This document shows positions 13,800 through 26,650 of a stretch of 64,000 nt of DNA, in pieces. The stretch is from the NCBI RefSeq assembly GCF_000150275.1, contig NW_002060956.1:1015207-1079206 (forward strand), in the 5' to 3' direction. Position 1 is the first letter of the stretch. Each line of letters begins with the position of its first letter. The notes beneath the pieces were generated by a model. The model searched no databases. It worked only from the letters and a program-made list of their open reading frames with translations, and was not told the origin of the DNA. The translations under genes were made by a program, and so were the position numbers. Origin of the DNA: Trichoplax adhaerens. Lineage: Eukaryota; Placozoa; Uniplacotomia; Trichoplacea; Trichoplacidae.

Positions 13800-16700
13800 C
13801 ACAGTAATCGCTTATCAAAAAATTTTATATGACTACTACGACTACTTTTTCTGACATTAGTATCGCTGAGTATTGACAGTTGATGTTTTAGCGTCAAGTT
13901 GTACGGTAACTGTACGATTATAGACTACATTACAGTACTTTACTGTCATGTTGTTATAAAAATACCCTTTCTCTATGGATAGGGTTTTGTTACTAAGTCA
14001 AATTCATTTACAATTTGAATAGACTATCAAACGCACTTTCTTTAGATTAGGCAATTACTCTAAGGCTACTTCGCTAGTAATCTATATAATACCTTGTAAA
14101 ATAATGAAGAAGAAAAGATGGCGACATGATGATTTAGCAGGGTAAAGCTTGAAGACACTATCACTTTATAGGTACTTTCTATAGTAAAATAATACTAGTT
14201 ACATACTAAAAGCTATAAAGGACTCTACTTTTAGTCCTTTACTACAAAATGATTCTAATCAATTGATATATCATGATGTTATGCCTTGATGATAATTTGG
14301 ATCATTGCTGTAGTTATATTCGTGCTTGGATTAATAGCTCTATATTACATGTATAAGAAATTGAATACGGTATTGACTGAGTTTTGCTTATGTAATATAC
14401 TTTAAAGATGGACATTTTTAGCATAAGTATTATTAAGTATGATACTAAACAGATATTTCAGAAATGAAGGGGACTGAAAATGATGAATAATCGTATTTAC
14501 AGATAGTGAGTCTATTATATTGTGAATTATCTAACTTGTTTTAATTATAATTCACCCTTGTTTATGATGTAGATATCATCAGTCCATTAATCAATTAGCT
14601 AATCCTTAAAAATTATTTTCGATAAGAAGAATGCTTGTAAAATGAGGGTAATTGATTTATAAAGATCAAGATTTTTATTCATAATATTATTAAATAAGTA
14701 ATAAAGCTCTAAAAGGGTTTCGTATAAAACATTTCCGTTCCGCGTTGATTACTGATCAAAAATTTTCTTAACATGATTTATATGTGAAATTTACGAAATA
14801 TAACAGAAATAAATAGGTGAAAAGTGAACCGTAGGTGTGGGTTTTATTTCGCTTTCAGATTGCAATTATTAACGAGATTGAGTTATTTACTTCGTTTTTT
14901 CTATGTAAAAGAACATCCTGGAATAATTATGATTAATGCATGCATAAAACTTCATTAAGAAAGATAATAAGATATTTGAATATTTACAGATTCTTAATTT
15001 GGAAAAATTGCTTAAGGATAAAAAAGAAAGCATACAAATATTAGGTAATTCGGGAAAATATTGATCTATTATTCTCATTTATTAATTTACTTTTGGCATC
15101 GTCTGTTCTAATAGTTAATATTATTTACGTATTTGATATGCTGATTGTTAACGATATATAAAATTTTTAACACAATAAATATGCTGAAAGAGAAGAACAT
15201 TAATGCAAAAGAATAAATCCTGGATACAGCAGAGAAAAAATGAAAAATTTACAGTTATCCATTATAATCATTTCTTTCTAATATTGGCATATTACATTAC
15301 GTAACAGTCAGTAAAAGAAAATGATCTTCTAATTAGATAATTTCACTTGATACGCAATTTTCTAGGATATTATGATAATTTGTTTGAATCATTGGCTAAA
15401 AAGTGGATATGACTAAATACTTTTCCAATTTTTAAAGCAAAAAATACCCAAATTACGGTTGTTTTTAATTAAATTATATTTGTTTTTGCAAAGCATTATT
15501 CTAACACAATTAGTATTTGTATACTATAAATATAGCCCAATTGGAGCCATCGTAACAAATCCTTCCGTGTTAGATCAGGGTCATAGAAATAGCCTATCTA
15601 ATATGAAGATCCTAATATCTGAGATGCTTATTACATAGCACGCCATTAAAACAATATTTAAAAGATCAAGTGTGATTATTGTATAAATTCTTTACAAACT
15701 TATCATAATTCAGGTTTTTTGCAGTTACTATACCATCAAATTATTTCGAAAGTATTTTGACGTTGCTAATAGTATGATCATCTTATCCAAAAGATTATTT
15801 TGTTTATGATTCCTAAGATATAGCTCTTTACAATACTACGTTATGTAAACATTACGGCTAAAATCTTAATCCTGGCTAATCCCGGCTATTATCCATAACA
15901 ATCGACTAAAATCCTAAATAGGAGTGCACAAATCTACTATAGTTTAAGAATTACCATTTGCTAATCAGAAAGAAAACAAACTTCCTTTACTTCTTTCAGC
16001 TTAATAGTAGACACTTTTGAAGTGCAATCGACCGATTCATATGACTAGTGAACTACCCGTTCAAATGAACGGGAATTATACTCCACACTAAATGCACTCT
16101 TAATATTTGAGAGTTGATCCTGTTATCTGATTGAAAATATTGCTGATGCAATAACAAGACATTCAATTTTGATTTATTCGTTTAAATAGGAATTTAAACT
16201 ATGATATGGGCGACTAAAGCCCAAAATTCTGATATTTTGCCCTAAATTCAGACTTTAGCCAACTATTACGCATAATAAGCGAGGCCAGGTCTTAGCCAGA
16301 TCATATATATATTGTTGTATAGATGACGATAGATAATCTACTGACTAGTTTACGTCTAATACTGTTACGAAGGTATCTTATGATAAGTCACTAGATGGTA
16401 ATCAAAATTTTTCGGCTATAGGTAATATATAAAGATCTTATCTACAATACGTTAAATATAATGTATAGATAACAATAATATGAGCAAGAGATATCTCACA
16501 TATTTCTAGATGACTTTCACTTACTGATCAGTGGCTATACATGATCTACAGTAGATATGTCTTAATGACTTTTTGTCTTTGGGAAAGATCTTCAATTAAC
16601 TGGTGTATGATATAAATGGCTTATGCTTATGTAAGTATTTACCTTAATAATTATATGGAAGTAGCTTACTGTAGAGTGCTGTAAATATTAATATATCCCA

Positions 16701-17903
16701 TAACTTGAATAGCGTTTCAGTATATCTGAATGCTGAAAGAGCAAAAAGTTATGAGTTGCTCGCATATCAGCATGATAATAATTTTATTAATTAAAGCTGT
16801 CACTAATGAGGTAAAGATCTAACTAAATTATTAAAAACTTCGCTTGCATGATTGTTTTGTGTACCCGTTCTGTAGATTGTATACTCATACTTCATATAAG
16901 GTCGATATTGCTCTATTATTGATGTCAAATAGATTTTTTTGTCTTGATGAACTAGCAATATTGTAGAAGCCCAAATAAATGAGTAAGGAGCTCAATTCAT
17001 AATAGATGTATGCTAATTATGTACACATAAGTAGGTTGAGGTGAACTCTGTTTCTCGTGCGTGGCTCTTGCATACGTATTCTATGGCCAAGTTTATAACA
17101 TAGAATAGCATGATAGTCGAGTCTCTCTTTACTACAGTGCCATACCATAAAGATATAATTAAATAGCTAAAGGAATATTTAGTAAATTTGTTCTTTTCGT
17201 TGTGGTCGGTAATACAATAAAATTTAATTATCCCTTAGCGTAAATTTTGCAAGGAGGGCATAATTATCTAAGGTAAGGTACTGATATGAGTATATTATAA
17301 TTTAATAGGCTCATCCATTGTCCATCATCCGTTGAGATTTTCACAATGTTAAAAGTAAAATCATCTTAATGTCTTTTATTCCATTAAATAATAATCATAC
17401 GTATATTATTAGTAAAGTTAGATTCTTCGCGATTTCCTTCTCGTTAAATTTAAACAGATGTAAATCATTCACATTCAGTTACATTAAAGTAAAGGCTACA
17501 TCAAAATATGCTCTACTGGTGAAATATGTAGGTACAGTTTTTTGTTACAATTATTTTTGTTAGTAAATGTGTTATAGATCACTATATAACAAAGCTTGTA
17601 CAGAAATTTGAGCACTGAGTATGCACATTATATATAAATTGCTGCATTTAACAAAAGAAACATTTTGCTGGCTATATCCTTATATGCTTCATGATAATAA
17701 ATTAAGGTGAGGAAATCAGACAAATCCAAGATGAATTGACGATTAATGAAAACGACTAAAATAATCCTTGGAAGGCCTTTTACTGTTTTAGTACATAATT
17801 GAGACTAGTGTCGTCAAATTGTATAAAAATATACTGTACAGAATTATCCCAGCAATTGATCCTTGTAAAATCGTGGCTGACTTGTGGGCATTGAGGGTAG
17901 CGA
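13800..17903. other. AT-rich gene-free stretch downstream of CCDC39
   Basis: This lies beyond the 3' end of the minus-strand CCDC39 gene and presumably includes its 3' UTR near 17.4-17.9 kb. No open frame exceeds about 65 codons apart from shadows of the last CCDC39 exon, and none looks like a protein. It contains the palindromic repeat copy at 16044-16073. Nothing else is supportable. Confidence 0.45.
16044..16073. repeat. Palindromic dispersed repeat, copy 1
   Basis: A 30-bp element starting ACTAGT and ending in the near-perfect palindrome CCCGTTCA-AA-TGAACGGG. A second copy at 36071-36100 shares the ACTAGT start and the last 20 bases exactly, 20 kb away. The surrounding sequence is unrelated between the two, so only the short core is shared. 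Such a core could be a transposon terminus, a protein-binding site or a structured RNA stem. Confidence 0.7.
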
Positions 17904-20900
17904 TTACTTTCCGGAACCTGATTTTTTGCCTTTACTACTTGTGCGAGAAGAGGCCCTTGAGCTTACTTTAGAACCAGTTGGCGATTTAGCTGCACTGCCA
18001 ATATCAGTGGCACCAAATTCCATAGTTTTTGATTTGATGGATTGTTTTGAATTGGACGCTACACTAGTACGACTAACAACTGAATTCCTGTCGATTATCA
18101 CATAAAGAAGAAATTAATCCTTAAAATATTGAAAAACCAAACAGTTACTTGCTATGTCCTAGATTAATAACATACACTGGATAAATAACTTACATTCAAT
18201 TGCAATTACAAATCAATTTTGTTTTAATTACCTTGATGAAGCAACACTACTTTGAGATCGTGAGCTACTTAAGACTGATGGAGGACGAGAACTTTGCCTG
18301 GATGATGCTGGACTTGGAGGCTCTGATAGACCAGCCTGATAAGAAAATGATGATAGTCTTATTTTAAGCGCTGATATCAATTATCTAGATAAATTGCTTT
18401 ACAATGAAGATAAAGCCATGTAGATGTAAGTAGATACGTAAGTTAAGAGGACAAATTATAATAAACTTACTTGCTGGTAGTAGGCACTAACAGTGGTTGA
18501 TAAGTTAGGATTATCGCTGCTCAAACCCTTAACTTGTTGCATAATGTTATTATTAAAATCACGTAGTAGGCGTGTATCGATGTCTTTCTATATTTTCCAC
18601 GATAAAAAAGGAATGAAATATAATATGCCTTTAGTTAATGCTATATATCATAGAGTCTCCTACTAATAAAACTAAATCAAAGAAAAGATAACAAAGCAAT
18701 AATGGCTTTTGCAGTTTGTTCGCCAAATTTCAAACTCAGACTAAATAAAGTTATAAACTTACCTCTTGGGGTAACTCTTCAGATTTACTCGTGCCATTGC
18801 GAACTTCCTTTACTAATTTAGACATCTATAAACGAATTGATAGTCGCATTAGTTAAACTGTTTACGTTATGAATGATGTCTAAAAATGTTACAGCCAATC
18901 CTACCTGCTTATTAATTCTTTCTTGTTTCTTTTGTTGCTCACTAACGGCTGCTTTTAACTGATTACCTTTTAACTATTAAAACAGAAGAAGTTATTATAA
19001 AAGCTCTTCTAAAGTCGGAAGAAAGAGTAAGAATTTGAACTACTGATCATTATAACTTGGCACAGTTGAATATAGAATAGATTAGATATTTTTGATAACT
19101 GTTTGAAATCGTGGCTAATTTCAGGCATTCAGTTTACCTGGAGGTCTTCCAAAGCCTTTAGAAGATTATTTTCATCTTCATCTAAGGCAGCGAGATTTTG
19201 ACGCATAGCCTGTGATGTAATGGAGATAATCATAAATTCAGCTGAAGTTTAAAGCTACTTTAAGATAATTCATTATCAAAAAATAAAGTGATTCAACCTG
19301 TAGATCTTCTTGTATTTCACGAACTTGTCGACGCTTATATTTATATTTGTCAAGGACAGCAGCCAACTGTTTTTCCAATAGTTCTTTCTCTTCGACTTCA
19401 TCTGCCATATCATCGACCGGTTGAAGGCTTTTACGTAACTTTTCATTGCGCCCGGCCAGTAACCGAAATGTATTATCCAAGGCTCTGAAAATTATTATAT
19501 AATATAATTACTCTTCGATAGCTTTGCATCTGAATCGTTGATTGAAGAACTCTCTTTAAAATTCAGTTTCAAGTTGAGTTTTAAAACTGAGAAATATTTA
19601 CCTAATTTCCTTTTCAGCCTTTCTAATTTTAGCATCTAGAATATCGCCCTGGCGTTGAAGTTCTTCCTTTTCTTGTGCTGCCTGGAAAATTGATTATAAA
19701 ATCTACTTAAATCTATTTTATTAAATATAAAGATTTGATGAAATAGTATACTGTACTAGCAATTAACTGTACTGTTGTATTGAATGTAATTATAATTTCA
19801 TTATCTACCAAAATTTTTCATAACGGAGTAATCATCAGCGTTAGTTAACTTAAGCTTTTTTTATGAAGTGAAGTGAATTACAGACACGCAGTAAATCAAT
19901 TATAGCTTTATTCTATTGGTTATCATAATGCTTTAACTCAGTAACGAAGGGTGAAGAGTCTTAACGATGCAATAACTTATTACTTATTAGAACTTGTTTA
20001 TCATTGTTGTACGCTAGAAAAAAGTAATAAAAGTAGCGTAAAACGATATAATCCTGCAATTAATATTTAGCCTACCTTTATAACAAAATATGCTTGTGTA
20101 TGTTCTTCTTCTCCTTCAGGTGGTGCCATAGAGACCATCAGAAGTTCATATCTAATTTTAAAATGATTTGTGATATATTACTAAAATGTAATGAAAGTTG
20201 AATTTAACAGCTATATCAGAAATAAGGCGAAACTGTTACCTTCTCCTTAGTTTATCAATTTTAGAGATTCTCTCGTGTAACTCAGAGCTGCGAATCACAG
20301 TATAAATGTTTAGTAAACAATAATGAGGCCTCGTATGATCGTCAATGAGAGTGGCTATTTTAATTATCACATCTATAAAATTTTTATAGTTACCTTATAG
20401 TTTGCTTTTCTTCACTTGCGCTCTTTAGTTGAGCTCGTAGCATATCCTTATGGATATTAATTTCATGACGCCTTTCTTTCATTGCCTTAAAGGTAAAAGT
20501 TATTATAACAATTAAACAATTAATACTAAAATTAAGACCGCATATATAATGCACTATTCATTCCATACTTACAGTTTCTAGCTGTAGTCTTCGCTTTTCT
20601 TGCGTTAGAACATCGTCAGCTTTACTTTGCAGATGTTCACGGATTCTGCGTTATAATTTGATTGCATAAAATTTAGTACATCTAAAATAATTGATTCTTG
20701 ATCGAAATTACATTAGATTTATTTACGTATAAGTCTTGGTACTCACTTCTTCAGTTCCAATCTCAGTAAATTATCTTCAACCAATGTATCCTAAAATGAA
20801 ATTATGCGATTTTTCTCTTCAGTATAAACTAGCAATAAAAGGTGTCTCTTCCTTCAGTCATGGCTTATAATAAGCGTTAGAATATGAAACAAAGCTGTAC

Positions 20901-23900
20901 AGAAGTAGTGATAATGATTTTTGAATGAACTTTCTGAGCACGGTATCTCTATACGCCTTTTTAATAAAATTGCTATAAAATATTTAATGACTAGTTAGAA
21001 ACAAATTTTGACTCTGATGAAGAGCACTTCAATCTTTAAAGTAGCTTCGTATATCGAAAAATAGTTTAATATTATTTTAGACATTTAAACTTATTTTATA
21101 CCTATCATTAAGAGATAAAATTTCATGATAAATTTAATACTATTCAATTTTGAAACTCTTCTAATAATATCTTCCGAGATATTATAAATTGAGTAAAGTA
21201 TACTTTAAAGAGCACATAGTAACCTGCTTTTGGGCTGTTAATCGCCTCAATTCGCGCTGCGAGCTGTCATTATGCAAGTTCAGTTCACCTAAAAATATTG
21301 TAAGTCAACGATAAGATCAGTCGTATTCAATAGTAATGTGTAATAAAACGTTACTTTTTACATTATATCGTGTTTCCAAGTTGTCTTCTTACATTATGTG
21401 CACGATTTAGACATTTTAATTTTTACCTATTTTGGTCGTTAATGCATCCTTTTCCTTTTTACTCTTCTCTAATTCACGATTTGTCCTTCGTAAATCATCT
21501 TGCAGTCGTTTCATTTGATTTGTGAGTAGAGCCTTGGTGGCTTGTTCTTTTTCACATTGAGTAGTTAATTCCTAGTAACGTCACCATTTGCAATGGTTAA
21601 ATAGATTTATCATTACTTTCCTAAATTATTATAGAGTTCCTATCTTTTACGATCACTAAGAACCAGTGTTATTAGGATGATAAGCGTGGCACTATTGATA
21701 GCCATTTATCACGAGGAATATGCCACACTATCAGATTAACTAGTACTATCCAAAACATTAGTCTTGTTAAGACCGGATAAATATTAGTAACCTACTTTTG
21801 CTCTAGCTGTAAGTTTTTCCTTTTCATCTGTGCCTACTTCACCCTGTAGACGAGCAATTCTTCGTTCCAATTGCTGCAATTGGAAATCCTATGTGACAGA
21901 TTAATTCAGATTGTAAGTTATAATTATCGTATGAAATCAAGTGTTATAATGTTTATGAAGAAGAAAACGATGGCATTTCTACATGGATAGAGTGAATTCG
22001 AAAATTTGATTTTTTGAGACGACTTACTTGAGTATAAATAAGTTCTTGTTGCTTTAATGATTCTCGATCTAACATGGCTAAGCGACTGTCGAGATTCTTA
22101 ATAGCAGCACGAGAGCCTTGAATTTCAGCGTTAACTACCATTTCGTTATGCTGTTCTTTATGTAGTATCTCATTCTTCTTAAATCGCAGTTCTCCTAATT
22201 GTTGTAATTCTTGTTCTAACTTAGCAAGTCGGTTTTCTTCCGCTCTCATGATTTTATCCCAACGATCAGCTTTCTCCTCAACTGATAATGTTGTAACGTT
22301 ACTTTCTTTCAGCTCCTTGGCTAAATCATCACGCTCTTCCTGAATAGCTAAAAGCCTAATATAATGAGCATAGCAAGTAATCAGAATAAAATTGATCACT
22401 TTTAATTTTCGTATTTTAATAAACGCCTATTACTTTATTTTATTAATGATTTATTGTCTATAAAGTTAATATATCTACCTATTTTGCTTATCTGCAATTT
22501 CTGCTTTTAATTGACTATCTTTTGATTTAATATTTTCATAGTCATTTGCAGTTCGATCGACAACTAGCCTTAAACTTTCGAGCTATAATTAGTAAAACAT
22601 TTTGATTAATATCAAAAGTAAAATTTCGCTAGTACAGTATTGTAGAATGTTACAGTGAATTGAAAACTAAAAGAAATGGTAATTTTTTATCTGACTTTAG
22701 GGATATGCTTCTTTTTTACTAGTATTGGTACTACAATATGACTAAACATGGATGACTTAAAATAAATCTATGGTGAATACAAAGCATGAAGTACCTCATC
22801 TACAATTTCATTTCTAGCTCTTTCAACTTCCTGATATTCTAGGCGTGATTTGCCGATGAGCTGATCGCCAACGGCGATTTTTTTTCTAACTTCTTGATTA
22901 TCAATTTTGATTGATTCCAATAGGCGCTACAAGGAGAGAGGATTTAAGGATTGTTGTATAGTTAAAATTTGATACATTGAGTACTTTCAATTTGTATAAT
23001 TTTGCACTAATTCTAACCAGTCTTTCGTTAATTGAATTTTCTTTTTCTCTGACATGTATATTGATTTTAGCTAAATCCTAAAAATAAATGTATGGATCAA
23101 TTTATAATGGAATAATAAAAATTTCTTGAACCTATTTAACAAACATAAAACTATCGATAGTATTGTGGAAGAACCGACGTCTTCACTTATTCTATGTAGT
23201 TACTAACGTTATTAATCCCTTCAATGTCTTTATCTCTTCGTTGCATTTGCTCAATTGTAGTTTGCCATTGTTCAAGTAGTTCCTGGCGTTGTTGATGAGC
23301 TCGTCTAAAATCTTCTGCTACTTTATCTACTTCTAGCTGTAATCCGTTTATAGTAAACCAGTAAGTATCTATTGAACTATTATAAAGTGATATACTTGTA
23401 AGCGAAATTTCGAAAGATGCTTTCGATACGAACCTGAGAGGTAAGTGTTTGAGTTGCTTCAAAATCTAATTGCTTTTTAAGTTTGCTAAGTTTTTCTGTG
23501 TTTTTCTCCGATTTTAATGATAGATCCTATTGCATTAAGTTTGTGGCTATTAACGTACAGATTCAAATTATAATTTATTATTTTATGTACTGTAATACCC
23601 ATAATTACTTACTGTAACTTTAGTTTCGTCCACTCTTGTATATTTTTGCAAAATTAGAGCATCTTCATCTTTATTAGTACATTCTTCAAGCCATGCTTCA
23701 AGAGCCTACAATTTCATTGATGAGCATAAAGTATTCAGTTATCTATAATAAAGTGTCTAACTTTGTATTTACATCATAATATCTATTGAACATAAATTGT
23801 TTACCTGTTGATCCCATTTAACTTGATCTTTGATATCATCAATTTTTTGATTATTTTTAAAAATGACATTCTAATAGGTAGAAATATGATTATTAATGGC

Positions 23901-24991
23901 AATGATTTGATTACTTTTTTTAAGATACCGTTATCACAGTATATGTATAAAAGTAATACAGTTAAAATTTTATACACAAGAGATGTTATTTAACTGGAAT
24001 AACATTTGCCGTTCGCGGGTCAAGTGGTTTACGTAATTATTCTGCATCTCCACTGTCACTGTAACAAACCTGGTATATATTCATTTTGTCTTTAGTCTCA
24101 GAAGCTAAATTTGCAATACGTTGTAGTTCTATGGCAATGCGGCCCTTTTCACGATTTGCTTTTTAATAGTAACAATAACGAACAGTTTAACAGGGTATTA
24201 TATCTGGATTTTAATAGACCGCCAATGAAATTGGTATATTGAAGATTTGGTTATACAATCATTCAATTACAATAATGTTCTACTTATCAAATAGCTATAA
24301 CATACCAAGTTGCAGAAAGTGTTTCTCACTTTGATTTTCATTTTGTCTGGCACGACACATTGCCTATCAAAGTTACGTATGTTACATTGGGATTGTAAGG
24401 GTAAAAGAGCAGGTTGAAACAATTAATTTAAGATTTCGATTAGAGTAGTGGGCATGCATTATTTCTTAGGCTAACCTGAGTCTGCTGCCATTCTTGCCTG
24501 ACATTTTTCATATGCTCTTCCATAGCTCTTATACGATCATCATGCTCATTATTGTGCATTTTTAACGACGTATTTTTTTGCTCGTTTAACCGTATCTAAG
24601 AATCATTGAGGATAAGATATTATAATTGGATATAATTTAGTACGTCAGAGAGTGAAAGATACTTTCTGATGGTTTTTAAAGGAATAAAGGTGAAGTAGTA
24701 GAATCTACCATACAATTACTCCGTATAAATGTGCATATATATCTATGACGGAAATTGCCCATAAAATACAGTGCAGTTTTATACTCCAATAATGCCAACG
24801 TTCTATACTTACAGAATATTCCTTATTTGTATCATCTAATATGATACAGGGTTATAGTTAAAATTTGCAGTCATTTAGGCTGCGTTACAAGGTATACATA
24901 CTTTCTCTTCCAGTAACTTATTTTCCTTATTGGCCACTGGCATTACAATGTCATTGTCCCAATCGAATTCAATTTTAGTACGTTGGTCCAT
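17904..24991 (-). CDS. Coiled-coil domain-containing protein 39 (about 29 exons)
   Basis: Axonemal protein of motile cilia that, in known animals, works with CCDC40 as the 96-nm repeat ruler needed for inner dynein arms and the dynein regulatory complex. I read about 29 small exons joined by GT-AG introns, giving roughly 970 residues against about 940 in human. The start is ATG at 24989-24991, in a first exon encoding [19 protein letters not shown]. Diagnostic stretches are [19 protein letters not shown] (about 23.25 kb), [10 protein letters not shown] (22.03 kb), [20 protein letters not shown] (exons at about 20.1 and 19.65 kb) and [17 protein letters not shown] (19.3 kb). Almost the whole protein is predicted coiled coil. 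The last three exons (18.59-17.90 kb) give the Ser/Arg-rich tail ending [11 protein letters not shown], as in vertebrate CCDC39. The exon 1/2 junction is uncertain: a GTATAC donor near 24897 keeps frame better than the stronger-looking GTATGT just before it. Confidence 0.93.
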
Positions 24992-25471
24992 GATGTATAC
25001 GTTGATGTTCGCTTACGTTGGTAAAATTGTAATTTCTTGAATTATTCTGGTATGTTCTATAGAGTTAGATAAAAAAGGAGGGATATTACGTCCAAGATAT
25101 GATATCTGTATATGCGATTATTTTTACTTTTTGGCTTATTCCAATGTTCTAATGATCGTTTATAATTGTTATCCATGAAGTAGAAATGCATTTATGTCAT
25201 CCAACTAGCTTTTACTCTGGAATCTATTGAAATATAACTTATTATAAAACTTACATTAATCGTTGATAATGATGGATGGATCACAAGGTAAGATCGATTT
25301 AGCAGTTTTACTTGTAAACGTTACTGATTATAATTATAGGAAAATATGAATTTATGCAATGAAATGTCAAAATATGAATTTGTTACTATGGAGACGATAT
25401 AGCCGTCCTTCTTTCTGGACGTATGCCATTATCCAACATCTTACAAGCACGTTTGTTTGGAGACTAAATCA

Positions 25472-25613
25472 ATACTGTACCCTATATAGTGGAGTAGTGA
25501 ATCAGTAGTTTAGGTATAATGACCGAAAGGAGAATAACATACCATCGATACCACGACCAAGGCTAGGAACTATCTTCATACTGTACCCTACGTAGTGGAG
25601 CGGTGAATCAGAG
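25472..25613. repeat. Imperfect 36-bp direct repeat, 106-bp period
   Basis: Two copies, at 25472-25507 and 25578-25613, share ATACTGTACCCTA, TAGTGGAG and GTGAATCAG with a few substitutions between them. They lie a few hundred bases upstream of the CCDC39 start on the minus strand, so they could be promoter elements. The sequence alone shows only the duplication. Confidence 0.65.
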
Positions 25614-25671
25614 GTAACCTTCCATGGGCTGTTGATGAACTTGGTATAGCGAGATTAATTTCGATAATACT

Positions 25672-26020
25672 GTACACCAAAAAAATAAAATTGTGTACGT
25701 ATAATTGTTATTTGTACAGCACACATAAATTTTATACAGAATTATTAGCAAATCATAACTTTTAGTAGTTCTTCATTCCGATTTTCCTGCCGAAATGAAT
25801 TTCGCTACAGTGTACAGTAGTTTACAGAGGCCTGCCGTACAGTGTACAGTACTGTAACTTGAGATGGAAGAAAATGGTAAGGGAGGGGAGACGAGTCAGG
25901 CGGCGGCGACGGCCGTTACCAGTTCCGTACGTCCCGTCTGGCACGTACAAGGAGATTTTTGCCTAGTAAAAAATTTTAAAACGGCAACTTACTGTACTGT
26001 ACAGTACAGTACATTAGGAT
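25672..26020. repeat. TACTGTAC palindrome cluster around a GC-rich core
   Basis: Repeated TACTG/CAGTA pentamers in both orientations create palindromes such as TACTGTACAGTA near 25.81-25.86 and 25.99-26.01 kb. Between them, about 25880-25950, is an unusually GC-rich piece containing GGCGGCGGCGACGGCC, rare in this AT-rich DNA. It sits between two outward-facing genes, consistent with a promoter or boundary element, but no activity is shown. Confidence 0.6.
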
Positions 26021-26529
26021 AGATTGCAAAGCGCTCAAGAGCCTCAGCTTAGAGCTTTAGATGGTTCTTGATCTGTCCCGTCGAATTTATAAATTTGGCT
26101 GTAAACGTAGTCTTGAGCTGTTGGCATAATCTGCCGGGATTATATCAATACAAGTATCACTTTAAGAAGCAAGGAAAGATTCAGGTATGTGATTGCATCG
26201 ATTGCTATAATTTGACAGTTGTGTACTGTAGATAGAGACATGAATGGACCAGTATCGAACGACTAATGTCGACGCGGATAATATAGTAAACATCATCACT
26301 ATTTTGAAAGAAGCTGCACTATCTTACTAGTAATACCCTTATTAAAATTCAATAATATGAATAGCTACTGTGTTACAGTTGTAAACCTTTTACCTTGATT
26401 TCATGAGGAAGATCAGCTTAGAATGTAGGCTAAGTGATGGAAAGTATGTGTAGCCTGAACGATACTGTCAATCTAAATATAATCTTAATTGACTACTGCG
26501 CCAAAAACGTATTGAAAGAATGAATGTTG

Positions 26530-26650
26530 TGATGACAGTACAGTATTTGCAAATGAAGCATCTTCCTGATGCCATAGCGAGTAAAGTTATCCAGTAAAAG
26601 CGATAGACAATAATTAGTAATACTGTACAGTGTACATGTACTGTACTATA
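26530..26650. repeat. Second TACTGTAC-type cluster in the CCDC39/centrobin gap
   Basis: CAGTACAGTA at about 26537 and a longer run of TACTGTACAGTG and TGTACTGTACTA at about 26619-26648 belong to the same pentamer family as the clusters at 25.8, 36.5, 44.5 and 52.6 kb. Confidence 0.55.

Noticed and set aside
16200-16265. Imperfect hairpin around GGGCGACTAAAGCCC
   Set aside because: Arms pair only in short interrupted pieces; not distinguishable from chance.
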